Assembly (NCBI GenBank): GCA_030704615.1
Contig: CM060731.1
Span: forward strand, 90,932,756-90,996,755
DNA from: Takakia lepidozioides
Taxonomy: Eukaryota > Streptophyta > Takakiopsida > Takakiales > Takakiaceae
Length of the DNA stretch: 64,000 nucleotides
Direction: 5' to 3'
Positions 48,742-60,054 of the stretch are shown one piece after another (position 1 is the stretch's first letter; each line of letters opens with the position of its first letter). Position numbers and translations under genes: made by a program. The notes below the pieces were generated by a model, which worked only from the letters and a program-made list of their open reading frames with translations, ran no database searches and had not been told where the DNA came from.

Positions 48742-50950
48742 ACAACAATTAAGGAGTGAAATCATAATTTTGGAACTTGCGGTGTGAGAGATACGAAATT
48801 TCAAGTACTTTTGGTAGTGGGAAACTCACGAAAAATAGCAAAATGGGCTTTCTTGCAACAATTACTAGCCTTTCATTTGTCCTTTGTACACGGGGACATA
48901 AGTGTAAATAATTAGGTTTTTTCTTTCAAATATGGCATAAACAAAATATTGTTTGTAGGGTCCTTGAGATCTCCCAAACCGCGGGGCTTCTAGCCACGAT
49001 TTTGGTACTGTTGGAAAGCCCTCAATGAGTAGGGATGCACCGACTTGGTTTCATAAAATTTGGACCTACAGGCCGAGGTTTGTTTTTAAATGAATAGACT
49101 TGATATAATAAAAGAAATATATATACATATTTGAGGGTATTTTTTAATGATTGAAAAAAGAAATATACATACAGCAGGGTTTTTTTCTTAAAATTATAAA
49201 TTTCTATACATTTAAAGGAGGGGGTTTTATAATCTTCAAAATGTATGTACAGAGGGGGTAATAAATGATCCAAAGACCCGTATACAATATACAGGGGTTT
49301 TTTTTTATTAGGCAGGGAACGCACGTGATACGGACATTTTATAAAGAGTGCACCCCAAGGTGCGGCTGCTGCGGGTGCTTCAAGCGTGCTCCTGGCGTGC
49401 TGTCGTGGCTGCCAACAGCACGGGTCCCCGCCGCTGCTGCAGGGCCTCTCTCCCCCGCTCACCACGACCCTCTCTCTCTTCAGCTCGTTTAGATCCTGCC
49501 TGCGCGGCGTTTCTACTACACAGGGGAGAAGAGTTCAGCCCATGCTTAGGGCAAGAGAGTGTTCAAAAGAAAGAGGAGATGAGGGGACAGGACCTTTGCC
49601 CAGAATGGATCCACCATTGCCCATCAAGGAAGTGGATGGCCAAAAGGATCGTCCTATAGAGCCAGAGAAGGCAGCAGCCTGTTTACCACGTGAGCCAAAA
49701 GAGCCCCTGGAAGCCATTGAGAAGAGAGCAAAACACTGAAACGACAGACCGCAGGAAGTAAGGAGAAGAACCAAGGGAGACGGGGGGATGACAGGGGGAT
49801 CGGAGGGAAGGCTGGCAGAGAAGGGAGCGCTGGACCAATGGACTGACCCCTTTATGGCAGCACCACGTTTGTGGAAGGGTCCAAGCGAATGGAGGGTAGA
49901 GGTGATTGCAAAGGCATGCTATTCAGTGACTGTTCCATAGAATGGGAATTGATCCTAGCTTGTCAAAGAAATAAGATGTAATCGTGGCAAAAGGATAGCA
50001 CAAATAAGGCCCAGCACCTTTCTTAATTTTTACTTTGTTTGTACCAATTTTGTGGTGTGGTCTTAATATTGCATTGTAATATGGTCACTCAGCATACTTT
50101 TAAATCTAAGTTGCTTCAACACCATAGTTTGTGGCTATGCAATCGACATGCTTCCACATAAAAAGGATGTAGCTTCTCTAGTTTCTACCAAATTGTGGGT
50201 GTCAATAGGTGTGTAGAGGCTGAGACAATTGGTGGGCCAGGGCATCCTCCACATGGTGTTCACCAGCTCAAGTCTGGTCTGCCACAGCCTCTTACGCAGA
50301 CACAGGGGAGCTTACACACTTGGGTAGAGACACTCCATCCTGGCAGCAGCTTATCTCTAGGGTATCAAGCTATTCAGAGTCACTGGTGTAGTTTTAATGG
50401 GGCGTTTCCCGGTGAGAAGATGGTTCTGGGACTTAGAACCATTGGGCTCCTTCCCTTCTCGCTCCTCTCCTCTGTTCTCCCTCTATGTTCCTTAACTGAA
50501 GCTATTGTGCGAATGACGGCGGCTCTCTGTTCAAGGAACAAACTTTATGCTCTCTTTCATTTCTCTCATGCTTGCTCTGACCTCCACCCGGCTACTTCAC
50601 CCCCCACAGACGCCGCGCAGAGGTTCCCTCTCCCCATTCCTTCTGACGATCAGATGTTTTCGCTGGTCTCATTACTCCAACTTTCAACCCCCCTTTTTTG
50701 CCGACCTACAGCCCATTGGGGCTTCTCTAACACAACAAGGTCTGATCTGCTTCCCCTGACTCCCTCGTTTCACTTGACATTGGGTTTTGCAAATGCTTGG
50801 AAGCTTGCCTCTTTTGGCAACAACGCATTGGTTCGCCGCCCACCATAATTCCCAATCCCTGATAATGTCAGTTATCGTAAACGCTGTGGTTTCAGAGCTT
50901 TGAACATGAGACAACTCCAGCAACATCAGCCGACGGCCTGATTCACCTGT
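48742..50950. other. Mostly unassignable sequence; two weak ORFs
   Basis: AT-rich to about 49330, including a 24-bp match (TTGAGATCTCCCAAACCGCG plus four bases, 48964-48987) to 17487-17510. A frame at 49386-49739 gives a 117-residue charged C-terminus (GPLPRMDPPLPIKEVDGQKD) of no known family. A 217-codon frame at 50195-50848 is Ser/Leu/Pro-rich without motifs. Neither is supported beyond being open. Confidence 0.35.
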
Positions 50951-50954
50951 CTCT

Positions 50955-51180
50955 TTCATTTCATAGGCACTAGGGAGCCCTGGTGCAGCATGATCAAGGC
51001 GTGTCATGGGTCCAGGGTTCATGATAGACATGCCCGTCCGCATCTCATGGCGAATGCCTCCAGCTGTGCCATTGTCTCCCGCATCTCCTTGTGCACCTAT
51101 TTGAAGGGTTGGTAGTTTAGCACATCTCCTCTTTCAAACAATTTGCCTTGGATTGCAAGAAGTTGAAATTGCATTTGAGT
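50955..51180 (-). pseudogene. Fragment of a conserved-looking helical protein, with stop and frameshift
   Basis: Minus strand: STQMQFQLLAIQGKLFERGDVLNYQPFK, then TAG (51097-51099), then VHKEMRETMAQLEAFAMR, then after a one-base shift near 51035-51045 TGMSIMNPGPMTRLDHAAPGLPSAYEMKETG. The pieces join naturally into one amphipathic, coding-quality stretch, unlike the flanks. A GTGAAT after GAGACAG at about 50962 could be a splice donor, although the frame also stays open past it. I recognise no family; the stop is most simply a former CAG. Confidence 0.4.
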
Positions 51181-53780
51181 ACTGAAGATAACCTGCTGGG
51201 ATTCATGATAAGCTTACTTGAGATTAATTCATGCCGCTAAAGCAACGTTGCAAAACCATCCCCCACCCTTGTCTCTTCTGCAAGGGAACGAAAAACCCCA
51301 ATCACAACCTTAGCAAAGGAAAAAAAATCCTTCTTTTCCTTTTTTTTTTTTTTTCTGTGTTTTTTATTTGTGTGTGTGCATTCCGTTAAAAACCTTGGGC
51401 ACAAAGAGACCAATATAGAAGGAAAATCTAAATTTACAAGAAATAAGCTCTGGAATCCAAACCATATGCCCCTAGGGAAAGAAAATTTATATGCTCCAGG
51501 AACAGAAGAGAGGTGCGAACAGTTTCACAATCACACACCGTATTGATCTCGGATCGTTGCAAAATGGGATCAAGCTGCCCACGAGCACTTTGAATGTAGC
51601 CCACGGCCTTTCCTGTCAGCCTTCCTGTTGCTCTCCCAATTATTACTATGTCTTTGGGTCCTGCGCAATCAGAGTTTGTTTAGAACCCAGACTTCAGAGA
51701 CATCTATTAACATAAATGTATAACTCACACTGCAATTCAAAAGCAAAAGATACAGCGATGCTCCAAAGTACTGAAATCATTTGCAAAGCAACAATTTATG
51801 GCTACCATTTGTCGTTCCTGGCTAGGGTTTGAGATGTGGGCATAGGGAAGTCACCACCTTGTTATTGATTGATAGTAATGGTTTGCTATTCCTCACAGCT
51901 GAATGCCAACGTTAACACGCAAAGCGTAACATATGGAGCCACTAATCATCATAACTTCAATACATTTTGGACTTTCTCTATGCCAACTACCCAGGGGGTC
52001 CTGCTTGCTGGATGGGGCACAAACGTAGCCATGGTATAGCTCAAGCGCCAAGCACCTGATACCTACTGCAAGTGCGAGAAACCCCTTACAGGCTTCTTCA
52101 AAGAACTTACTAAACCTATGAAGGGAAAGAACAAAACATTATAATGGGTACTTAGTCCTCTGATACTCCTTCCCCCCGCCCAACTCTTTCGCTTACTCCA
52201 CAGTATCCGCTGGCACACTCCATTTTTTGCTCTTCCCGACCCTCCGCCTTCGTGTTCCGCTGCCGAGCTTCGTCACCAACCAGTTCGTTCCCATCCAATC
52301 CATCAGGTGTGATACCTATAAGATTCTCTTATGCATCATAACTTGCCAAGTTCAAGAAAAAGAGAAGCGGAACTATCGCAATCGCAACTTTGAAAAAAGA
52401 GGGACAGACACTACCCATGAGAGCGAAAAATCAATTTGGGGAAAAAGAGACAGGTTTAGGAATTGCTAGACTACCTCTAGTGGAGCCCAAGGGTGGCCTA
52501 CCTCACTCATGGGTATCTTCTGATAGCAACACTTCTTGCTTAGCAAGGAAGCTCTTGCAACCAAAAAGTGTTTTTTCTACTGTGGTTGAGGAGCTTCTTT
52601 TTTCTAGGAAGTAATATCAACTTTATTTTGTTTTGAAAGTTCACCTTAGCTGGTATCCTTTACATCTACGTGAGAATGGTTCTGAATCTTTGAGATCTTT
52701 TGTACTCTTTTTTCCTCCCCTTATATGAGTAATGAGAGAGCAGTGTGAGTTCTTGATGGTCTTTTTGCTTGCAAGACTATGATGCAAATGCAGGAACTGC
52801 AAAGAACTTCCACGCTTGAGGTCAAATCTGCACTTAAATCGATGCCTCAGAGACCTCTGGAACCCAGGGATCACGGCCAGCCTAGGCCCAGCATCCAACA
52901 GGCGCCCGGTTCCAAAGCTGGAGCCCTTAGTCTTATTTTTATCTGAGATCCCCGGCGTGAGAAAGATGGAGATGTGCAACCATCACGGCTGGAACACCGC
53001 AACACAGCACAACGCCCTTCATGTGCCCCCTACCGTGAGGGCCCCTCCCCCACTCCAGGAAAGAAATCATTGCAACAATCAGCGATCATGGAGCCCGTTT
53101 GGCAGCGATCAAGACTATGTATACGGACGAAGACCAACACCCCCCCCCCCCCCACCCTGTTTTGGAGGCCTCACCCCTGTGGGGGCCTTTTGACTGGTGC
53201 ATTCGCTGCTAAAATTACTCGCAAGGGGTGTCAGCTGGGGCGAGCTACTCATCCTACCTCCCGCCGCAACACCTACCTTCGACCCCTTGTCTCCAGGGAG
53301 CACTCTCACCCCTCCTCATCATTTTCCTGTAATCCTTCCTTATGCAATAGCCTATGTTATGTGTTCTGTATGCATCCGATGCTGCCCTTTTCTAAAGCTC
53401 CCTGACACAGTACTGTATCCGTCCCTGACCAGCACCCCTCTATGTTCCCAACCCAGCCCCACCTGTACATCTTACCTACTGCTTTGTTACTTCTCTCCAC
53501 CCCCAAGAGACGCGTTATGTACTTTGCCCCCCATCCCTCCTGTCATACTGAGCCCGCCATGGCCCTTATCTGTACACTCAACGTACCCCCTCCCTCTCGT
53601 CTTTCTAGACTTCAAATGAGTACCAGACACTGCAAGCCCACCGAACATCATTATAGATTGCCTAATGCTGTCTCTTATCGCCCCTCCATCTCTCCTCACC
53701 CTACTGTCACCATCCACCGAATACTGGACACCATGCATATACCCCACCCACCCCCCACCCTGTCACAGTCCCACCACACT
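51181..53780. other. No gene recognised
   Basis: Unique-looking sequence with a T run (51332-51353), a C run (53139-53153) and several small frames (51491-51715, 52227-52469, 52816-53193, 52974-53405) that carry no motif. From about 53000 the plus strand becomes A/C-rich, which leads into the LINE region. Confidence 0.4.
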
Positions 53781-55588
53781 GATATAAGTGCACCCCCTCC
53801 CCATGTTGTCTCACTATTCCCACCCCCCTCCACCCCTGTCTGACCTCAATTCACTGAAACAGACCAGACCCACTCCCAAATGCTTGCCCACGACACAGCA
53901 CATTGCCCCCTTTATCCTCTCTCACACCCCATACTCTAACCCCCCTTCGTTGCCTCTCTGTGTTACAGATCCAAACCAAGCTCACACGGCCCACCGCATG
54001 ACAAGCAACAAAGCGTTAACAGTTGGAACAGCTCATTCGCATGACCAACTATGGTCTGAATGTCATATCTAGGAGGCTTGCTACACTGTGTATATGAAAT
54101 TTACATCAAAGTTATCTCTTTATATCAGCTCCTGAGCTGTTCTCACTTTTCTATTTTACATACCAGCTCCCTGAGCTGCAACAAATTTCTCTCATCTACC
54201 TCCAGCTCCCTGAGCTGGGTACTATCCTACTCAAGCACCACCAGCCCCCTGGGCTGCTCTCTACTTCACAAAGCAAATGCCAAACCTCTACTGGCACATA
54301 TTGGGCCACAACAAAATCTTCAGCCCCCCAGTGGCCTCCCAAATCTACTCACTCATTACATGCCCCATGGGCAACTCTCACCTCTCTATATCACCATGAC
54401 CAAGACACTGATTACTACCAACCAACGTGCCAAAATTCCACTACAACAGCATGCATGGATGTACACATCCGTCAACCAATGTGCCAAAATCCCACTAAAA
54501 CATCATGCAGGGATGTACACACCTGTTTGCGGGACATACCCCAACCCACACACTTATGCCCCAATATCCAATGTTCATAAAATTACAACTCGCTGCCAGT
54601 TTATACGTGCATACAATCCAATTCATCCCCTTGACATATCATGTGTGATCAGGCATACTGATCCATCTCAATCTCCTAAACCTGTCCCCCGCACTCAAAT
54701 AAATCTCCCAAGTCATATGCTCCCGCAGCCTGCACCCCCCCTCCCCCCAGCACCAGCCACCTCCCCTGCAATATACGTCCCTACCCCACCCATCAGCACC
54801 CCCCCCCCAAACCCATCATCCACCTCCAAAGCTACCACACGACTCTGCCGCCACAAAAACGAACACACCTCGGATACCAGCAACCTGCATTCACCTCAAA
54901 CCACCCCGCCCCGTCAAAATCAATCAAAACATTCACCACTTGTATTACGATATCTGCACACTCCCCAACACCCCACAACCCCGAATTATCAACAACAGAC
55001 AACCTTACTGCCACACAGTATCATACACCAATGCAACCAGCCCCCCTATGCCCTTACCTTGTCCCCTCACAAATACATACAGACAACCTCCCTTTATTAC
55101 ACCTCTCATGAACTTAATCAAACAGTTTAATGCAACCCCCTTGCCCAGCACAACCCACCCTCTCATCCCTCCACAAGCCCCTTTCTTTCCCGTGTCCCAA
55201 GTAAGCTCTACCAACACTTGGTGGCGATCTGCCTTAGCCCCTGCAAGTAAATTATCAGAGCTGGTCTCACAGAACGCGAGCATTCGGAATACCTCGATCG
55301 TGATGTCACCCATGGAGGCCGCCATTCTGGCACAAACACATAATGGCCACCATAAATGCACCCCAATACCACAGCCGTCACCCAAACTACTCCGCTCCCG
55401 CCATATCCAGAAGAACGAAGACACTGCCCACCATAGTAAGGGTCCCCGCTACACTCCAACACCTCTGTCGCCGCTCCTGTTTTTGCCATAGTTTCAAGAC
55501 CCCTCTCCACCTCTCCCACTCACTGTGCTTTACTTGTCATTGCCTTCTTCCTCCCTCCACACCTCTCCTACCCAAGACCCACGTACGC
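53781..55588 (+). mobile_element. A/C-rich 5' leader of a LINE
   Basis: The plus strand is depleted in G and contains a 356-codon frame (54060-55130) that is Pro/Thr/His-rich and most likely open only because of composition. It holds small internal duplications: CCAGCTCCCTGAGCTG-type words four times at 54130-54255, and a 54-bp tandem pair at about 54419-54526 (GTGCCAAAATTCCACTA / GTGCCAAAATCCCACTA). Because ORF1 starts at 55589 on the same strand, I read it as the element's 5' untranslated region. Confidence 0.4.
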
Positions 55589-57720
55589 ATGTCTAGTTCA
55601 AAGGCAGGGAGAATTCAAAAACTGGCAGGAAGCATACACAAACAACCTAGGTCCAAAGCCAGCATCACCACTCGTAGCAAAACGGCCAACGAGCGTCCGC
55701 GCCCCACCCCCAAGATCTCTACAAGGAATCAACAAATGGAAGGTGACGAGGATATGGAGCAGCTCCCCACTGGAGCCACTGACGTCAGCGACATGCACTC
55801 CTCCGATGAGCTCTTGTTTACGCAAAGCCCCCCAAAGGCGCACGCCCAAGGCACGCCCAATAAGGATGGCACTGCACCTCCACCGACGGCATCACGATGC
55901 GGCGAACCCCCCCGCCCACAACGCTCTCATCCCCTGTGGACGTGATGACGCTCAACATACGTTCAAAGCGCCAGTCGGATGCCCTCAACAGTGAAACGAA
56001 CAGCAGTCACTCCGACCCCAAAAAATCAAGAGGCCTCCACACGCAAGATCAACCTCAAGGCATGGGACTTCAAGCATACCAGGTCTCCCCCAACTCTGGT
56101 TGGTATACAAAGTGCTCGAACAACAGGCCATTGAATCGCAGCTCCCTATCATCGAAGAAGAACGCTCGGGATTCAAGCTCCAGCGCCTGGGTCTCAACAC
56201 CCCTGAAATCTACGACTTACAGAATTGCCCGAAGGCGTTCCCACATGTCCCACAGCGCCTGTTTCCCGCAACCAGACCAGACGGACAAGAAGGCCAATTC
56301 TACCCTCTCACCCAGTTACCAAAGGGCACAGAAATTGACCCAGCTTCTGGGATTTCAGCAGCCCCCCGCACATCCTGATACGTTTTGACACCGACTTCGA
56401 GATGCCCAAAGAACAAGCTCTACTGAGAGCTCGCAAGCGGTTTGAATCTATGAACATCCCACTCGGGACTAGGATGTACTCACCCATCACGGCATACTCT
56501 AAGCATGGGAGCTCGACGTGGATTGGCCTCCTCAAGGTGGAGTTACTCCACCCGGCCACAGATGGCCTTGCCCTCTCAAAAGGCCCACCGCGCATTTGTT
56601 CTTAACATGGCCTCCGGCATGCCCAAGCAAGGGAAGGTCGAAAAGGCATTTGACCTCTCAGCGTCCACGGACTACCTCTCACTGTACCTGGCAAGCGAAG
56701 TCCTTCTAGGAACGATCGGCAGCAAGCTCACCAGGCAACTGGTCACAGAAACATACTTACACAACGACGAATTTGAAATCATACATGTCGCCAAGACAGG
56801 ACCAGACACAAAATTCTGCTTCATTCACCTAGCTACGGAAGACACCAAAACACGAATGCTTGCCCATGGGGTACGCATCAAGCACATGCTCATCAAGCCC
56901 CAGCTTCGCACAAGACGAACAAGTATGACCGGCATTTCCGCCACCCCACAAGAAATCTTTGCGGAGAGGGATGCCCTCACCCTGGTGGTGAAGAACCTCA
57001 ACCCACTGCATCCACAAGTAGAGACAGAAGCAGCAATTCGCAAGCTGATGGACGACAACGTTGAAAGCCTGCACTTCAACAAGATTGCCAGAACTGAGAA
57101 AGTTCGCCACAATGGTATGATCCTTATCACTTGCAAAAATCCGAGCATTTACACTCAGTGGAGCAATAGACCCCCCACCCTTGTAATTGACAGGCTGGTG
57201 TGTTTTGAAGGCCACACACTCGCAGCTTAAATGGCTCGGAGCCACCTGCGGCCGAAATTCTAGAAAGGCTACGAGTGGCCAATATAAATCAAGCCCTGGC
57301 AGACACCATCAAATCGATCACCATCAAACCGGATACAAAATTCAAAGGAGGCCATGACTCCATGCTGACGGAGATCGACAGGCGGCTCGCTGCCCATGCC
57401 ATCTCCATCAAATCTGACATCAAGCAAGACATTGCAGCCATGGAGACCAGGGTTGCCATCACCATGACTGCCCAACAGGAATCGCACCGTGACTACCTGG
57501 TAAAGCTCCAAGACTCTATTACCAAGAACATGGCAGTCAATTTGGCAAGCTTCTATGAACACGCCAACAAATATCAGAGCAACTTCCACTACCCCCGGGC
57601 CTTCCTTCTCAGACGACAGGGCTCCAAGCCCTTGGCAATGCCGTATCTACGCACGTCAACGGCAACAAGTCTACAGCGAATATCAAACTGCCACCGATTA
57701 CCCCTGCGACGGCCGGTTCG
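55589..57720 (+). pseudogene. LINE ORF1-like protein with RRM-like and coiled-coil parts, frameshifted
   Basis: The ATG at 55589 begins MSSSKAGRIQKLAG and a basic, disordered N-terminus. Coding quality then moves through at least four frame changes (about 55930, 56090, 56370, 56590). Clear segments are LVYKVLEQQAIESQLPIIEEERSGF, FDTDFEMPKEQALLRARKRFESMNIPLGTRMYSPI, KQGKVEKAFDLSASTDYLSLYLASEVLLGTIG and an RRM-like unit with LVVKNLNPLHPQVETEAAIRKLM and the NGMILITCK strand. After TAA 57230 another frame carries ERLRVANINQALADTIKS and a helical IKSDIKQDIAAMETRVAITMTAQQ, compatible with a coiled coil. RRM plus coiled coil is the layout of L1-type ORF1 RNA chaperones. The element is cut at about 57720, where a T run and unrelated GC-rich DNA begin; no endonuclease or RT follows. 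Confidence 0.5.
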
Positions 57721-57935
57721 TCGCACGGAGGCGCCGCGCCCTTTTTTTTTTTTTGCCTCGGTGCTTGAAGCACCTCCTTCCCCTCCCATTTTCGTTTGTT
57801 CTTTGGGAGAGAGGAAGTTGAGAGAGTGGGGTTTAGGGTGGAGGAGAAAGGCACCTGCTGCTGAGCCTGAGGTGGTCGCAAGGCCCCAAGGAGTTCGCCC
57901 AAGGAGTTCGCCCCAAGGTAAGCACCACCTCCCCC
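57721..57935. other. Junction sequence: T run and GC-rich DNA
   Basis: GGAGGCGCCGCGCCC and a 12-base T run at 57741-57752 mark the break after the LINE ORF1 remnant. A duplicated AAGGAGTTCGCCC word lies at about 57888-57915. No gene seen. Confidence 0.35.
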
Positions 57936-58930
57936 CTCATGCAGTTGGAGAAACTGCATCACCTCTCAACGGCATGTATGGAGGCGAAAGAGAAGGTGAG
58001 GTTTCAATGGGACGAGGCATTGGCCCCAACTTCAACATCTCAGGAAATAATTTCTCTTAACATGGACAAACTAGCTGCGCAATCTAAAATTCTCTCAACA
58101 GGGCATCCTCATTTACACTGGCAAGGCTCGTCCTCGTATTTGGGTCAGACGTTGGGTTTTGCAACACCTCGGGTCAGAAGGTGGTCTCTCACAACACTTT
58201 TGTCTCACCATGGGAAGGGGCTTCTATGCCATTCTTTTCATATCACAATCGGAAGCAGACAAATCTCTCAAATTCAAAACTGCACGTTTTAGCATCAGGT
58301 TGCACATTTTCCCCTGGAATCATGACTGGGGCCATAAGGAAGGTACTTCACATGGAAACCTCGTGTCATCGCCATCCCCTTCCTTCCTGGGAACTACATC
58401 TCTTCTCTCCCTGAAATTGGTGTCAGTTTTGGAACCTACATTGGTACCATTAACGTATACGAGCCATCAAGATGAACTTCAGTCGTGACAGCGGGGTCCC
58501 CAAAATTGTGGTGTTAATGAAGTACTCTGTGTCCATTGGGAAATCTCTCAAGCTCCCTACTCTCGATAGCTCATTCATTGTCGTGGCTATTATGGAGGAA
58601 GTCCAGACTATTATCTGCTATGCTTGCAACGGCGAGGGCCATATGAAATCCGAATGCCCTTTTCTCGATGTCAAAAAACCATCTGCCTTGGAGGAGATCT
58701 CTGGGTCTATCAAGAACACACAACAAGTTCCTGACTCCATAAATCTAAAATCTAGCCCCTCCAAGCCAATAGGGGTCCCTCAGCCAACAATGGAGGGCCC
58801 TATGCGGTCTTCCTCATCTCGATCCCGTGTCAATCACTCTAGTTCTTCTCCTTGTAAACGGAAACGCTCGGTTATTGTTGAAGCCCCTAAAGCCCCTCGC
58901 TTTTGTCCCAGTATTCGTTTGATCATATCA
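57936..58930 (+). pseudogene. Second LINE ORF1 remnant: DUF4283-like domain and CCHC knuckle
   Basis: Frame 58159-58488 reads MGRGFYAILFISQSEADKSLKFKTARFSIRLHIFPWNHDW, matching the layout of the plant LINE/gag-associated DUF4283 domain (GF-x-LF-x-F-x2-E-x-D strand-helix, then a W-x-P/N turn). In the frame from 58472 the protein continues VPKIVVLMKYSVSIGKSLKLPTLDSSF to a clean zinc knuckle, CYACNGEGHMKSEC (CX2CX4HX4C), followed by a Ser/Lys-rich tail. One indel near 58480 separates the two. This ORF1 type binds element RNA. It differs in domain type from the RRM-like ORF1 just upstream, so two LINE families abut here. Confidence 0.55.
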
Positions 58931-60051
58931 TTTTCCAATCTTGGGCCTCCTTTCCCTATCCTAATTCCACCCCTAACCTTGCTTCCTCCATTCTCAAACT
59001 CCACTCCTTATCTACTCTCCCTATTCAGGGTTGGACTCCCGACTCTTTATTGTCTTAGGACCAAGCTGTCATTTGTGTCTCCCAGGTTGTCATCTACGAA
59101 TTCCACGATGATACGTTGGTCATTTCCCTCACTATGGAGGTGGTGGCCTCCTCTCAGCATGGGTCTCAGATGAAGAAGCAAAGGATTTCTCCATAGGTCA
59201 GGAACTTTATCTTATTCTCAAACTTGAGATCTCCCCTTTTCTGACTGGGGGATGAAGGACTGAAACTGGGTTGAGAAGAGTTACTTGTCTTGACGAGTGA
59301 ATGACCCCTGCGTCTATGCCAAATGTGCGGCCATCTTTGAGGAGGTGCGGAAAATGGCGGATGTGCTCCTGAAGAATGCTTCCTTACCTACCAAAGATGT
59401 TGTGGAGAAAATGCTACTCGACTCTCCGCTGGTCTCCGGCTTCCGCCCTGCTTCGCCTGTCTGCCCCCCAGACCCTTCCCTCACCTTCGCTTTGCCTGAG
59501 GAAACCGTGGACTCCCCCTCGGTAAGCATGTCCCCTCATGCTTACTCCCCTCCTTCATTTTGTCGTCCTCTGCTTGTTTATTCTGTTGGCTTCGGGGGCT
59601 TAGGGCTGGGTGGTCGGCTCTCCCACATATGGTCTCCTCCTTGGTGTGACGTTCACGTTGAAGTCCCCATGCCTTTCTTCTTTTTATATTGCAACTATAG
59701 CATCAGACGTCGCCTCCCCATCCAGTGGGATCTACCCCTATATTTTTTCTTGTCCTTAAGGTTTTCTCCTCTGTGTCACTTTCTTCCTTCCTAGTGAATG
59801 TTCTCTATTTCTTGAGCAAGAGTGTAAGCCCAAGAGGAGGGTGCGGACCGTTTGCTGTTGTGGCTTCCACCAGAGCCACTGCAGCAAATTGTCGAAAAGC
59901 ACAATACTACATGGTGCATTGATCCACTTGGATTGATGTCGTAGTGTTGGGCCATCGCATTCTGTTCTAACTTCTATTGCTCTTGACAAATTTACCAAGT
60001 ACATTAGTGTTCTTCGTTCAACCTTAAGTCTGTGGCTATTTTGATGGTACG
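58931..60051. other. Unassigned region before the hAT remnant
   Basis: The frame at 59297-59794 begins with a helical segment (CVYAKCAAIFEEVRKMADVLLKNASLPTKDVVEKMLLDSP) of no family I can name. The remainder is T/C-rich. The N-terminal part of the hAT transposase, including any BED zinc finger, is not visible here. Confidence 0.35.
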
Positions 60052-60054
60052 ATA

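Noticed and set aside
50195-50848. 217-codon ORF as a gene
   Set aside because: No domain, no splice or family evidence, and low-complexity Ser/Leu/Pro composition.
54060-55130. 356-codon plus-strand ORF as a real protein
   Set aside because: Pro/Thr/His/Ser-rich, from a strand poor in G, where stop codons are rare by composition. No motif, and small tandem duplications run through it.
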